Assembly (NCBI GenBank): GCA_033297205.1
Contig: MU859320.1
Location: 1-38,773 of the forward strand
DNA: 38,773 nucleotides
Direction: 5' to 3'
From: Pseudoneurospora amorphoporcata
Taxonomy: Eukaryota; Ascomycota; Sordariomycetes; Sordariales; Sordariaceae
The first letter of the stretch is position 1. Each line of letters begins with the position of its first letter. The notes below the pieces were generated by a model, which did not search any database, had not been told where the DNA came from, and saw only the letters and a program-made list of their open reading frames with translations. The translations under genes were made by a program, and so were the position numbers. Below are positions 11,801 to 22,697 of the stretch, piece by piece.

Positions 11801-12421
11801 GGGATGTCAAACTATACCATGCTCGTAAGACCTTTGACCCTCCCAGGGGACGTAATGTATTCGATGAGGTGCAAGATGAAGTATGCAGTATGGCGATTTA
11901 CGGCCACTTCACTTGCAACAACAATTTCTAGACGATGCCGTGTGTTGTCGTTAATGTTCGACAAGCCACAGTGAATTGTCAGCCTCATGCAGGCCTCGAC
12001 GTTGATTGGTCAAACTATCTGTCAGCCACACTTATGTGGCGAAAGCTAGACGCGACTGAGGCGACGCGGCTGGGTTCAGTTTTCCACGGCGGATTGATTT
12101 CATGCGATAAAGCCAATTCCTAATTCCCCAACCGGGACTATCCAGAACTTCCGATAACTGCTATTTCATCAACGGTGATCGCCGAACGGTTTGCACAAAC
12201 GCAACCCAAACCTCTTGCCCACGAACAACGAAAGAACACCCCGACATCTACCATCCGAGCAGGCTGAACAATCGATTCGATTTTCGCCATCTCCCCGCAT
12301 TCCTCTCGACGACGGACTATCGCATCCCAGGTCCTCCTAGTCTACCCAGGACACCACCTGATCACCCACCACACATAGCCCTACCAACACCCCGAATCAC
12401 AAGCAGAGACAAACCGACAAA
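8848..12421. other. Divergent intergenic region (tricalbin / U2AF small subunit)
   Basis: About 3.6 kb separates two divergently transcribed genes and should hold both promoters. It contains a purine-rich tract near 9300-9330, a 21-bp palindrome at 9587-9607 and a CCAAT-type motif (GATTGGTCAA) near 12003-12012, about 410 bp before the U2AF start. Open frames here are short, many begin with a non-ATG codon, and none has a recognisable domain. The last 250 bp before 12422 are C-rich and probably form the U2AF 5' leader. Confidence 0.5.
9587..9607. repeat. 21-bp near-perfect palindrome
   Basis: Arms CCTACCCGTG (9587-9596) and CACGGGTAGG (9598-9607) are exact reverse complements around one C. 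It lies about 740 bp upstream of the tricalbin start. It could be a binding site for a dimeric transcription factor; no specific factor is recognised. Confidence 0.55.
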
Positions 12422-13048
12422 ATGGCCAACTTCCTCGCCTCCATCTTCGGCACCGAGCAAGACAAAGTCAACTGCTCCTTCTACTACAAGATCGGCGCCT
12501 GCCGTCACGGCGACCGGTGCAGTCGCAAGCACGTGAAACCCTCTTACTCGCAGACGATCCTGATGCCGAACCTGTACCACAACCCGGCCTTCGATCCCAA
12601 GAACCGGATGAACGCGTCGCAGCTGCAGAACCACTTCGACGCCTTCTACGAGGACATCTGGTGCGAGATGTGCAAGTACGGCGAGCTCGAGGAGCTGGTC
12701 GTGTGCGACAACAACAACGACCACCTGATTGGCAATGTGTACGCGCGCTTCAAGTACGAGGACTCCGCCCAAAAAGCGTGTGATGATCTGAACAGCCGCT
12801 GGTATGCCGCCAGGCCGATTTATTGCGAATTGTCACCCGTGACGGATTTCCGCGAGGCGTGCTGCCGCTTGAACTCGGGAGAGGGATGTGTGCGTGGGGG
12901 TTTCTGTAACTTCATACATCGCAAGAACCCCAGCCCGGAGCTGGATAGGGAGCTCGAGCTTAGCACCAAAAAGTGGCTCAAGATGAGGCCGCGGAGCCGC
13001 AGCCCGACGCGCTCGCCTAGCCCGGAGCCGACTAGGAGACGGTATTAG
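12422..13048 (+). CDS. U2 snRNP auxiliary factor small subunit (U2AF35/U2AF23)
   Basis: A single uninterrupted exon of 208 residues, starting at an ATG in strong context (GACAAAATGG). U2AF small subunit recognises the AG at the 3' splice site and works as a heterodimer with the large subunit in early spliceosome assembly in the nucleus. Seen: N-terminus matching the family (ASIFGTE.DKVNCSFYYKIGACRHGDRCSR); first CCCH zinc finger C18-X8-C27-X5-C33-X3-H37; a UHM-type RRM at about 43-140 with the conserved Trp at 127; second zinc finger C148-X7-C156-X5-C162-X3-H166 preceded by the invariant SPVTDFREACCR; and a short RS-like tail (about 189-208). Ser34, the residue mutated in human leukaemias, is conserved. 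Length matches fission yeast U2AF23 and is shorter than human U2AF35. It is convergent with the next gene, about 750 bp apart. Confidence 0.96.
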   Translation: MANFLASIFGTEQDKVNCSFYYKIGACRHGDRCSRKHVKPSYSQTILMPNLYHNPAFDPKNRMNASQLQNHFDAFYEDIWCEMCKYGELEELVVCDNNNDHLIGNVYARFKYEDSAQKACDDLNSRWYAARPIYCELSPVTDFREACCRLNSGEGCVRGGFCNFIHRKNPSPELDRELELSTKKWLKMRPRSRSPTRSPSPEPTRRRY

Positions 13049-13801
13049 GAGGTGGAGCGTCGTCTCATGAGGCTGGATGGAGTTAACGGCGGCGGTGGCG
13101 GACGGACGGACGGCGATGCGACAACAACGTAGTCGGGGAAGAAACTCACGAGGTCGATGAAGAGGGGGAGGAGGGAGAAGAAGAGCCAGAACAACTACGC
13201 CAGTCATCGACAGTCAACAACGTCAAGAGGCAGATTTCACAGTTCGTGCGGATAGAGAGGTGGAACGAAAACATGGTCATGAATGAGGAAATGGGGAATA
13301 TTGAATTGCAAGAACAGGCTAGGTCTGTCTGATCTGCAGCAGAGCTGGGCCAAGGTTATCATCAAATTAGTACTGGAGTAGGGGCGTTCGTCGATTACTA
13401 CTGGAATGTGATGTAATGGTTTCGGCTAGACAACATGAGTCTCAGCTATTGCCTTTTTGTATGTGTATCAACAGTTTAATCAAGGATTCCAAAATCCTTC
13501 CCACTTATCACAGCCATGTCTGCAAAGGGCATTAAAATGCTTGCCCCATAATAGTATTGAACTTTGGTCCCGATTATCATCGTCCCAGTCCGTGATCATC
13601 CAAATCCATGCTTCCGAGTGTGGTTTGTTCTAACGGATCCGTCTTAATGCTTTAACACTAACAACTACTGCTACTGTAAATAGATATGGTAGAGGGTATC
13701 TCATGCTTCATATCCCGATCGAGAACAGCTTCGAAGCTTATCCTCAGAATCTTCGCGCACACGGTCTCGCACCGTCACTCAACCAACTCTTCCATCGTCG
13801 T
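13049..13801. other. Convergent 3' intergenic region
   Basis: About 750 bp between the stop codons of two convergent genes. It should hold both 3' untranslated regions. No open frame, repeat or RNA gene of note was seen. Confidence 0.5.
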
Positions 13802-16800
13802 TTACTTCTTTGGTAACCTCGAGCTCTTCACGGGTGCCGGGAGACACAAGGCAAGCTTGTCACGCTCTGTGCATCATGTTAGCAAGCTGTGAAGGGTGGA
13901 TAGGAAATGGGAGCGTCTGGACGTACCCGCTTCACTGTCGAACAAGATGGTAATGTCGTCATGTTCTCCCGGGAGTTCAGGTAGATCAAGACACAAGAAG
14001 GCCGTGTCTGCAGCTGCCTGGGCATCGGTGACATTCTGGGGCAATACTTTGGGCAATGGAAACTTGGCATCGGCAATCTTAAGCCCGGCCTTGCCGCTTC
14101 TGTTGAAAGCCTCGAAGATGTCGGTTCCTTTCAGAGTGAATCCCATGCACTGGCCGTGGGTGAAATTTTCGAAGAAGGTTAACATCTGCGTAACCCCGTC
14201 TTGCTGCACGATCTGGATTCGGGTTGACCCTGCTTCCCATTTCTTGTGAATCGGTACCACCATACGACGACGAGAAATCGCAAATGCGCTAGCAATGCCA
14301 TCAAAGAGGATTTTGAAGCCAGTGATGGCTGACTCAAAGGCATGGAGTTCCCCGACACTAGGGAACATGTAGGTTCTGATGGTGGGGGATTGTTGCAGGA
14401 CTTCCAAGCATTCGGCCATCGCCTGAGGGAGCTCGCGCGGAGTCTTTGGATCTGTAACTGCCAAGGTTGCGTCTGCTTGCGGCTGGCGGAACACCATGAT
14501 ACAACTTGGGTTACGTACGTCCAGTCTCAATCGCAGTTCGCCGGGCGCAACGTTGATCCTGTCGGTGAATGTGCCGTCCTGGAAGTCGTAAACCACACGA
14601 AGCTTGTCAGCCAGAACACACGGTGGCCGGTCACCGGCATTGTCGTCATTGATGACCTTGACTCTTTGCCAGCTCAACCCAGCCATCTGCTTGAGACCGT
14701 TGTGTGTCGAATCCCCGTATTTTTCAGAGAACCAGACAACCTTCAGCGGAACCTCACAGAAAACCTCCTCATTCTTCTGTAATGCTGACCCAATGAGTAG
14801 ACTATGCATCTGCGACCTTTCTTGCTCGTCCTTGAAAGACAAAACCATGCTTCCCTTGAGACGCCCGTTTTCAAACTTCACGGTAAGGGCAGGGTCGCCT
14901 GCTTCACTGCGACATCTGCCAAGCTGAATGAGTGTTTGTGGAGTGTACACTTGATTGACGCCGCTCAGTGTCTTGACCTTTGGCCCTGTGACAACTGCGA
15001 TTCGGTATCCGCGATGGTAGGTTCGGGGCCCGGTTGCCGCACCTTCTTTCTTGAGGCGCTCAAACAAGGCGAGCTCGCACCCGGGGGTCGCTTCCCTAGG
15101 AAACTGTCGGGCCTGTGGGTCATTGTCGACATACTGAAAGGCGCGAAGGGTTGATCTGAAGAGGCACTTCTCGTCTGGCTTCGCGTAAAGGCTCGAATGG
15201 ACCTTGGCGCTGAACTCGTACATGCTTCGCAGCGTTTTGAAGCTGCTTTGCGAGCATTGGAGGACCAGAGCAAACCCTCGGGGCAGTCTTACATCCAGGG
15301 TGAGTGTTTCTGGGCGCCATCGTACGTCTTCCCATACGGGACCCAGGCCTTTGTTACCAGATATCCTAAGCTGAACAGAATCATTTTGGGTCGCGACGAT
15401 GAACATGATATCCGCTTGTTTCGGCGGTCTCACAATGGATAAGAAACACGGAAAGTGAAGTCTTTGTGATTCTCTCCCTTGCTCCATTAGGAATGCTTCA
15501 ATGCGGAAACGCCCGAAGGAGAAGTAGTTGTCGGAGTCTCCTAATGGAAGAGCTTCTAGCATCCCCATCCCAGGCTGGAGCTGCTGTGCTGAAGCGAGCG
15601 CTGAGCTTGAGGACCCCCAAAGGAGGGAGATGATGTCTTGGGTCAAGGATGGATATTCTATCCATATTGACCTGTCTATCGCTTGAGGTAAGAGGGCTTC
15701 CTCGGGTGGCATGAAACCGTTTCTTTGCATTGAGCCGGCCAATTTTCGCAGGTTGTTTGCGAGAACCTTTCGTACCTCTTCCACCTCCGCCTCTACCGGG
15801 GTCGATGTGCTGTTGGTTATCTCCGGAACCATCTTTTCTGATAACCAGTACGCTTTGGCGAGGTCTGCATGAGCTTGCTGTTTAGCCAGGCTGTTTCTTT
15901 GCTCAGCTTCGAGACCGGCCGGCCGTTCGCGAACAGCATTCTCCAGTGCCATTCGGCCAGTAAGGAACCACCATAACGCCGCCCTTACAAGCTGTCCAGG
16001 TGTCGCTGATAGCAAGGGCCGAACGCTCTCGGAGTGAAGACGAAATAGCTCAAAGAGATGAATACTCCGGGTAGCAAAAGTATTCAAGGCATCGTCTAAT
16101 GCACTCTGATCATGGTTCCATGCTGGGGTTGGCGGTTGCTGAGCTGCAATTGGTGACATATTCTCCCCCTCCAGGGACCGTCCTGACGATCTAAACGATC
16201 CAAACTGGTTGATGAAGCTGATGGGTGGACTTTGTTCTAGACCAGGTGTCAGTCCGGGTGTCGGGAGTGGGCTCATCTGCGGTTGCAAATGCAATGGAGA
16301 GTGCTGTGTGTCCGGCGCTAGAGTCCCATTCCGTGGCAGTTTCAGAGCCCGAGGCGAGTCAACAGTATATGTCTGAGAGGAGCTAGGAGCCTGAGCGGGT
16401 ATAGGAGAGGGACCGAGCCTGGACTGGGGTGAGGATGGCATTACGGGCTGACCGAGGGATTCTGGCTGTGATAGCTGGTACAGTGAAGGAGGGTGCATAT
16501 CTCTTGGAGACTCTGTATATTGTCCTCGATTCATCGAGCCGGTGGTTGAAAGTGGTGGCCTCTCGGAAGATCGAGTAGCTTGCGAGGATATGCTTGCCGA
16601 GCGGACAGCATTGGCAAAGGCCTGTCCTTCTGCTTCCCGCATCTCAGCTTGATGCAGCTCAATGAACGAACGGCGCTTCTCCTCTGGATTGATTGCTGGG
16701 CTGCCTCTTGGCCTGGCCTGAGGACTGTTTCCTTCTGCTAGTTCTTGTTCCGCAGTACCAGGCATACTAGTGAACCCAGTTTGAGTGCGTCGCAATGGTC

Positions 16801-17362
16801 CTGGCATGAATGAAGAATCGCTCTGTTGCGTTGCACCAGGTGGCCCAGTAGGTCTTCCACCCCCATCCATGGGCCTCACAGGCGCAGTTGTATTCGGGGG
16901 CATGGGTGGCCTGGCCTTCTTTCTTTTCGCGATCTCGACCGTGGGGACGTCGCACTCGTCGCCGCCATGTCCAATAACTTCGGGGTATGCATCGGTAAAC
17001 TTGACGTTCAGGCCTTTATTTTTGCGGATTCGTGGGCTGTGTGAGCGTGCTCGGATGACCAAATCATGCCGAGGGTCTGTGGGACTCTGCACATTTAGAG
17101 AGTTGGGATATCGCGTACTGCCGGCAGTCTTGATGTCGAGTTTTGCCAGCGTGGGAGGCCCTGGATGGGCAACTTGCAACTTATCTGATGAGCCGTGAAA
17201 AAAATCATTCAGATCTCCAGACGACCCCATGTTATCGTGAGAAGGCTTCCGGTCGCGGTCGCGGTCGTCTTTCACCCGGCCGAAGAGCTTCCCCATTATG
17301 CGGCCCCTTTTGGTACCCCGGCCGTCTTCCTGCACCGAGATCATAGGCGGTTCGTTCTCCAT
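13802..17362 (-). CDS. Large fungal protein of unknown function, disordered N-terminus and PH-like-looking C-terminal half
   Basis: Two exons: 17362-13927 and 13866-13802, giving 1166 residues. The 60-bp intron near the end has a GTACGT donor, a GCTAAC branch site and CACAG acceptor. Splicing restores a coherent end (SEA then ERDKLALCLPAPVK, stop at 13802-13804) instead of a short read-through stopping at 13874. The start is the first in-frame ATG (17362; context CAGAAAATGG). The frame is open further upstream to about 17479 but without an ATG, and a TGA lies before that. Seen: a basic patch at residues 15-39 (GTKRGR..GKLFGRVKDDRDRDRK); a Ser/Pro/Gln-rich, probably disordered region to about 415; a helical, Trp/Leu-rich segment at about 416-530; then mixed alpha/beta sequence with repeated strand-like blocks that could be PH-like folds. 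No family or catalytic motif was recognised, so the function is left open. Confidence 0.85.
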
Positions 17363-17891
17363 TTTCTGAATCGATTGTCGTGTGTAGTTGTGTTTTCGAG
17401 GCGCGTCATCGGGCCCCGGGCTTCCTCTGGACGTTATAGCGACAGTAGGCGCGGACCGAGTCCGTTCTGGGTCGAGCACGGGAACTTGTCATGCACACGC
17501 CGTAGTGCGACCAGGAACCGGTAACAACCAGATCGAGAATTGAGATAGGCGCAATGACCGACCAGTCGCAGCGGCTTGGGCTTCGACAAAGTGACGGGAT
17601 TATGGCGAAAGAACAACCGGGGGTTCGGGCTGCCGAGACAGGGTGCGGTAAGATAAGGTAGGCAGGCAGTGGTGATGTTCGGAGGAGACCCGGGTAACTG
17701 AATGGAAGCGGAAGGTAAGCAAGATGGGCAGAATGGTGGATGGTGGATGGATGGGTGTTGTTGTTGGCTGTAAAGGTGGTGTTCAAGCCACTGCGGCAGC
17801 CCCGAGTACGAAGCTGTCGTAACGGTTGCGGTCGTTATTTGGGATGACAACAGCAGGTGCAAGCCGGGCGCCGGACAGATTAGCGGTACCT

Positions 17892-17937
17892 TAGGTAGAG
17901 GTAGGTAAGTGCTGCAACCTACCTACCTACCTACCTG
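17892..17937. repeat. ACCT/AGGT simple repeat forming an inverted repeat
   Basis: An AGGTAGAGGTAGGTAAG block is followed, after a short CTGCAA spacer region, by five tandem CCTA/ACCT units (CTACCTACCTACCTACCT). The two halves can pair as a hairpin. It lies about 530-575 bp upstream of the start at 17362. Confidence 0.5.
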
Positions 17938-18692
17938 GCGCTGCTGCCCGCAGCAGAACGGGAGAGGCGGGGCAGATCAGTCAGGGGAACCGGGAGTCAA
18001 GCAGGCCGATCTGCTTGCCAGCAGACAGGAGGACCGACGAGAGAGCTGTGATCGTCTTACATTCGCGGACCAAGCGAGGATAAACTGGAGTCCTGGATTG
18101 CGGCAGTGCCTTGGCTGGAGCACTGAGGGTTGCAGATGTTCGGTGGACAGATCTGCGCCCGGATTCATATACCTAATAAAGGGAGATGGCGGGCCCGGCC
18201 CGGGATAGGTAACTGACCTCCAACTGGGTAGGTAGTAAGTACGCCCGAGGTATGGAAGTTCGTAAGGCAAGATAACGATAGGTAGCTCTGACTGTAAAGA
18301 GGTTCCGACGACGACAGGACTGTTAACAATGTCTCTGTTGGGCAACGTGTCACAAGACAGCCAACCCGATGTGATCGCGGAAACCGTTTGGCGTTGGGGA
18401 TGGAACAGTTGAAAGCTCAAGCCCAAGCAAGGGACGGAAGAATGGTAGAGGAATTGAACCTGAAATGGATATCGCCCAGGCAAGAACCTCGCATCTGCAT
18501 CGCCCGGTGTTGGTTATCATCCACATATTGCCGTACTGGCAGATCCTGTTCCTTTAGCTAAACTCGTATTTATTTAAGGCACGGATCCGTCCTCTCTCCC
18601 AGTGTCTCCCTTGATGGCGTCACGCATCATCTTCCTCAACGGGCAATGGGCCTCGAGGTGCAGCATTCTCGATAGTTGATTTTCGTGTTTCA

Positions 18693-18724
18693 GGGTTCGC
18701 GAAGGGTCGCGAATGGTCGCGGAT
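18693..18724. repeat. 10-bp tandem repeat with TCGCGA core, 3 copies
   Basis: Three near-identical 10-bp units in a row: GGGTTCGCGA, AGGGTCGCGA, ATGGTCGCGG. The exact 10-bp spacing places the CGCG cores on one face of the helix. TCGCGA resembles MluI-cell-cycle-box-like cores (ACGCGT) only partly, so no factor is assigned. Confidence 0.5.
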
Positions 18725-20638
18725 TGACACTCCCTCTCCAGTGAGGAGCAGCGATTCTCCACTCTTTACGCTTCAAGGGTTTCTGAGCTTGGCACGTTGG
18801 CAGCAGCAGCCCGCCCTGGAGAGCCACTGCCAGTTTCGCTGCTCCAGGGGCAGACCCAGGTTTTCACACAGGTACAGGTATGTGGGCCGGCCGAGGTTGC
18901 AACTTTCCGTCGAGTCCCTTTCCACTTGGACTTGTTCTCGAATCTGGAAGGGATTTTGGAGGCTGGAGCAATCTTTTCCAAGCGCCGGCCTCCTCGGCCG
19001 TAGAACCAGCAACAGATCCGTGCAACAGCCTCTATAGATGCGGTCCCGGCCCGGATCCAAGTGATCCCTCCTCGACTGAAAGGACAGCCCGTCCATAGGA
19101 AGTTCCCTGAACAAAAGGTCACATCAAAAATCGTGGGTCAACTTAATGCGGTACCTATGGCGGTGCATCCATTGCGTGGTACCATACCCGCTAAGAGAGA
19201 TAGGTAGCACGTGTCGACCACGATACGGTCTTCCAGTCGGGGTCGAAAAATCTATTCATATCACAAAAGCCAACCGCAGCATCGTCACTAAAGCTGCCCC
19301 TGTGCTGACCACTTGTGCATACCATACCCAAGACCAGTGGATGGATGTTAGCTCTTGTCGTTAATGTTCTCTGCTCTAATCCAACCACGTAGGACGCCAG
19401 CTCTCGTGTTCTTGCAACTTCAAAGGAGCCAGCGCCTCACTGGCGCCTCTAGATGCCCGAAATACATACCCTGATTCTGTAACGCGACTCGACCAGTGCA
19501 TGACATACCGGATCTCCAAACCCGGGCGGCCTTCCCTTGTGTTGTTGAGGAAAAGCGACTCCAAAGCAGAGGTCTCGCCGGCGGCTCAAAGAGAGCCCCG
19601 ACAACGGTGAACGATACTGACCAGTTGCCAGGTGAGGAACGGGACGGACAGCCAGAGAAGCATCGCCAAGAATGTCTAAGCCACAATGTTATTTACCGAT
19701 TAGGCAACTGATGGGGGCCATCGTGAAGCCATTGCGATTGCGGCCACTGGGCTTTTGGTCACTGGAACGCATATTTACAGGGAATCGGTCAGTATTGCGT
19801 TGTGACCAACATGACTTGTACGTACCACTTAATAGTTACGGTAATGACAGCCCGGCACACAAGCTAGTCTAGTGGCCTATATCACCGCAAGGTATTTGCC
19901 GGAGAGCAACACCGGGGGAAGGTAAGGCGACTGTTGCTCATGGTATTATCAGACGACTTGGATCTCCAAGGGTCGTTGATGATGCCAGGCTGAAGCATTG
20001 TGGTCAAAATAATGGAACCATGGAAGATCGGTCACCATGAAGTCTTATTGTCGTGAAGCATCCATAGAGGTATAGACGGGAGAACTCCGCTCTGAATGGC
20101 CAGTCCCTGGAGAAGGGAGGAGCTTGGGCTGGGCTGGGTTGGGTCACCCACGTCATTTGTATTCAGGTCCCCCTCCATCGCCCCGTCGCCCTCCATGTCA
20201 GGCTGCCCCGCCCCGTTCAGGCCGACTTTGCGCTTTTAGAACGGGAAACCTGCGAATCCCGCCATCTGCCGGTATCTGCCCCGTCGTCCGCCTGAAGCTT
20301 CCCAAATCCCAACATCCGTCGACCCCGGGCCGTCATCGATCCACGCACGCATTCCATTCCCTAGGCCCCAACAGTCCCGCTGCAATTCGTAGGAAGAAGG
20401 GGAAGTGAGTGGGAATTCCCAACCCCTAAGACTGTACATACCCGATACCACCCTGCCTAAAACGTTCCTGGACAAGAGCACCCGCATTTGCGTTTGCACT
20501 TGCATCTCCCTTCCTCCTACGGACCCCGCGTCGACTTGTACAATTTATACATACCTTAGTCTACCCGCCCCTCGCAAAACGCGCCTCTTCTTCGTCGTGA
20601 CATTCTGCCACGGCACCGAACCGTAGAGCTACAGCAAG

Positions 20639-22697
20639 ATGATGGGCCTTGTATCTGGTGTATCTGGCCGTCGTAGGGCTACATCTACTACCAGTGAGTC
20701 GCCGAGGTACTGCGCTGAGCGCATCGCCCCCCGTACGCGAATCGTTCTTGTCTGCTGCTAACATGCGCTTGTCTTCCCGTCTAGGCAGTAGATCTTCTGG
20801 TGATGGCCACCAGGATGTCGCCGAAGACGATACTCTCGTTGTCGAGCCCGACCAGGGAAACGGTCCGTTGACCCTCTAGCCTGACAAGCGACCGCCATCC
20901 CGTCCACTGTTGCTGACCTTGTCACCAGTCCTGTCGCATATCATCTCACAGCTGAGACCCGGCGCCGATCTTAGCAGGGTCGTCTTGCCAACCTTCATCC
21001 TCGAACCTCGCAGCATGTTGGAGCGGATAACAAAGTATGGCTTGGTCAAGCTTGGTTCCATGCGCAGCGGACGGAACATACCTGCTGACCGACTGCAACA
21101 GTTTCATGTGCCATCCCGAGATGCTCCTACCCATCCCCGAAATCGACGACCCGGTACAGAGATTCGTGGCGGTAGTTAAGTTCTACCTAAGTGGCTGGCA
21201 TATCCGCCCTCCGTAAGACACACGGTTTCAGCATTGCGGCAACTTGCGCCGTAGCTTGTGACCATGTTTGCTGATCTTTCTATAGGGGAGTCAAGAAACC
21301 ACTGAACCCCGTTCTTGGTGAGATTTTCACCTGCTACTGGGACTTCCCCGACAAGACGAGGGGCTACTACATCTCCGAGCAAACATCACACCACCCTCCC
21401 AAGTCGAGTTACTTCTACATGGTCCCGGGCCATAACATCAGGGTTGACGGCACACTCAAGCCCCGAAGCAAGTTCTTGGGCAACTCTGCTGCGAGCTTGA
21501 TGGAGGGTATCGCAATCTTGAGCCTTCTGAACCGAGGCACGGATCCTCAGAGGGGAGAGAGATAGTGAGTATACCCATTCTGGGAGTGCTCCGGGATTCA
21601 CTTGCTCATCGTGTGTGCTTTAGTATCATCACTCAGCCCAACATGTACGCAAGAGGAATCTTGTTTGGTAAGATGAAATATGAGTTGGGAGACCACAGTT
21701 ATGTGCGATGCCCCGAACTCGACCTTGTGGCTGATGTCGAGTTCAAGACGAAGGGCTGGGTCAGTGGTACCTACAACGCCATTGGTGGAACCATTCGCAG
21801 AGGGAGTACCGGCGAGATCCTCTACGAGCTGTCGGGTCTCTGGAGCGAAGAGATGTATCTGCGAGATGTGAAGGTAGGTCATAATCACCGAACCCACACC
21901 GGAAGCGAGCTAATAGCGGAAACAGACTGGACACAAAGAGATGTTCTTCAACGCTTTGCGCGCGAAATCTAGCCCTCCGATTGCGCGCCCGACCGAAGAG
22001 CAAGAGGAGCGGGAATCACAGAAGCTTTGGGCTGCGACAGCCAAGGCGGTCAAGGAACGAAATCATGAACTGGCCACCATCGAAAAGACGAAGATCGAAG
22101 ACCAACAGCGCGAGGAGACCGCCAAGCGTAACAATGATGGCGTGGAGTGGCATCCGCGCCTCTTCCGCATGGTTCGTGGCGGTCCCGGCGGCTCTGAGGA
22201 GGGTGAAGAGGATCTCGAGTGGATCATCAACGCAACAATGTCAGTGATCGGCGAAATGGAATTCTTTGGGGCGAAGACTAACGAATCACAGAGACGGAGA
22301 TACACCAGAGAAGCAGGCTGAACAGATCATGGCGATTTATCCCATTGTGAAAGGCCAGCGGTTCGTTGAAAAGAACCCCATCCCCCATCGAACTCCTATA
22401 GCGAGTCCCAGTAAAGAGGCTCATCCTCCCGTCCTAACGGCAGACCACGAAAAGCTGGATCACGAGGAAGCTGTTGCGGCGAAAGAGCTGGTAGACACGG
22501 CGCCAAAGGTCCATGAGCCGCTGGATTCTTCCCATGAAAGCACCACGGAGGTCCAGACGCTTCTTGTTGCTACAGGCACCGTCGCTAAAGAGGGACCGCT
22601 GCTCGATTTCCACGAAGACGTGGCAAAGGACTTGCCGGCTATCAAGAAAGCTGACACGGACGACTCGCATGACGAGTTTGTGGATGCACAGAACTAA
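20639..22697 (+). CDS. Oxysterol-binding-protein homologue, Osh6/Osh7 type
   Basis: Eight exons: 20639-20693, 20785-20862, 20929-21034, 21102-21212, 21286-21564, 21624-21873, 21926-22239, 22292-22697. All seven introns (52-91 bp) are GT-AG, and the joined frame gives 532 residues. Seen: LPTFILEP at 64-71; the KKPLNPVLGE lid/core segment at 120-129; the family fingerprint EQTSHHPP at 148-155 with H152-H153; then the beta-barrel core (GTL.PRSKFLGNS, NMYARGILFG, SGLWSEEMYL); a charged helix rich in Lys/Glu; and an acidic low-complexity tail of about 120 residues. There is no PH or ankyrin region, so it is a short-type member. ORD proteins exchange a lipid for PI4P between membranes. The LPTFxLEP and HYLSG..-like features resemble yeast Osh6/Osh7, which move phosphatidylserine from ER to plasma membrane. 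Two ATGs lie in tandem at 20639 and 20642; the first was taken. Confidence 0.93.

Larger units (their letters stand above)
17363..20638. other. Divergent intergenic region
   Basis: About 3.3 kb between the unknown protein gene (-) and the Osh-type gene (+), holding both promoters. It contains a TACC/GGTA simple-repeat inverted pair (17892-17937), further GGTAGGTAGTAAGT-type repeats near 18225-18240 and a 10-bp tandem repeat (18693-18724). The 200 bp before 20639 are pyrimidine-rich and look like the 5' leader of the Osh gene. No convincing gene was seen among the short open frames. Confidence 0.5.

Noticed and set aside
11355..11810. 151-codon minus-strand frame
   Set aside because: It begins with a non-ATG codon, has no domain or signal, and overlaps other short frames on both strands.
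12362..12772. 136-codon minus-strand frame
   Set aside because: Low-complexity Val/Leu-rich shadow of the U2AF small subunit gene.
17363..17479. N-terminal extension of the 1166-residue protein
   Set aside because: The frame is open but would need to begin at GTG, which is not expected for a fungal nuclear gene; the first ATG is at 17362.
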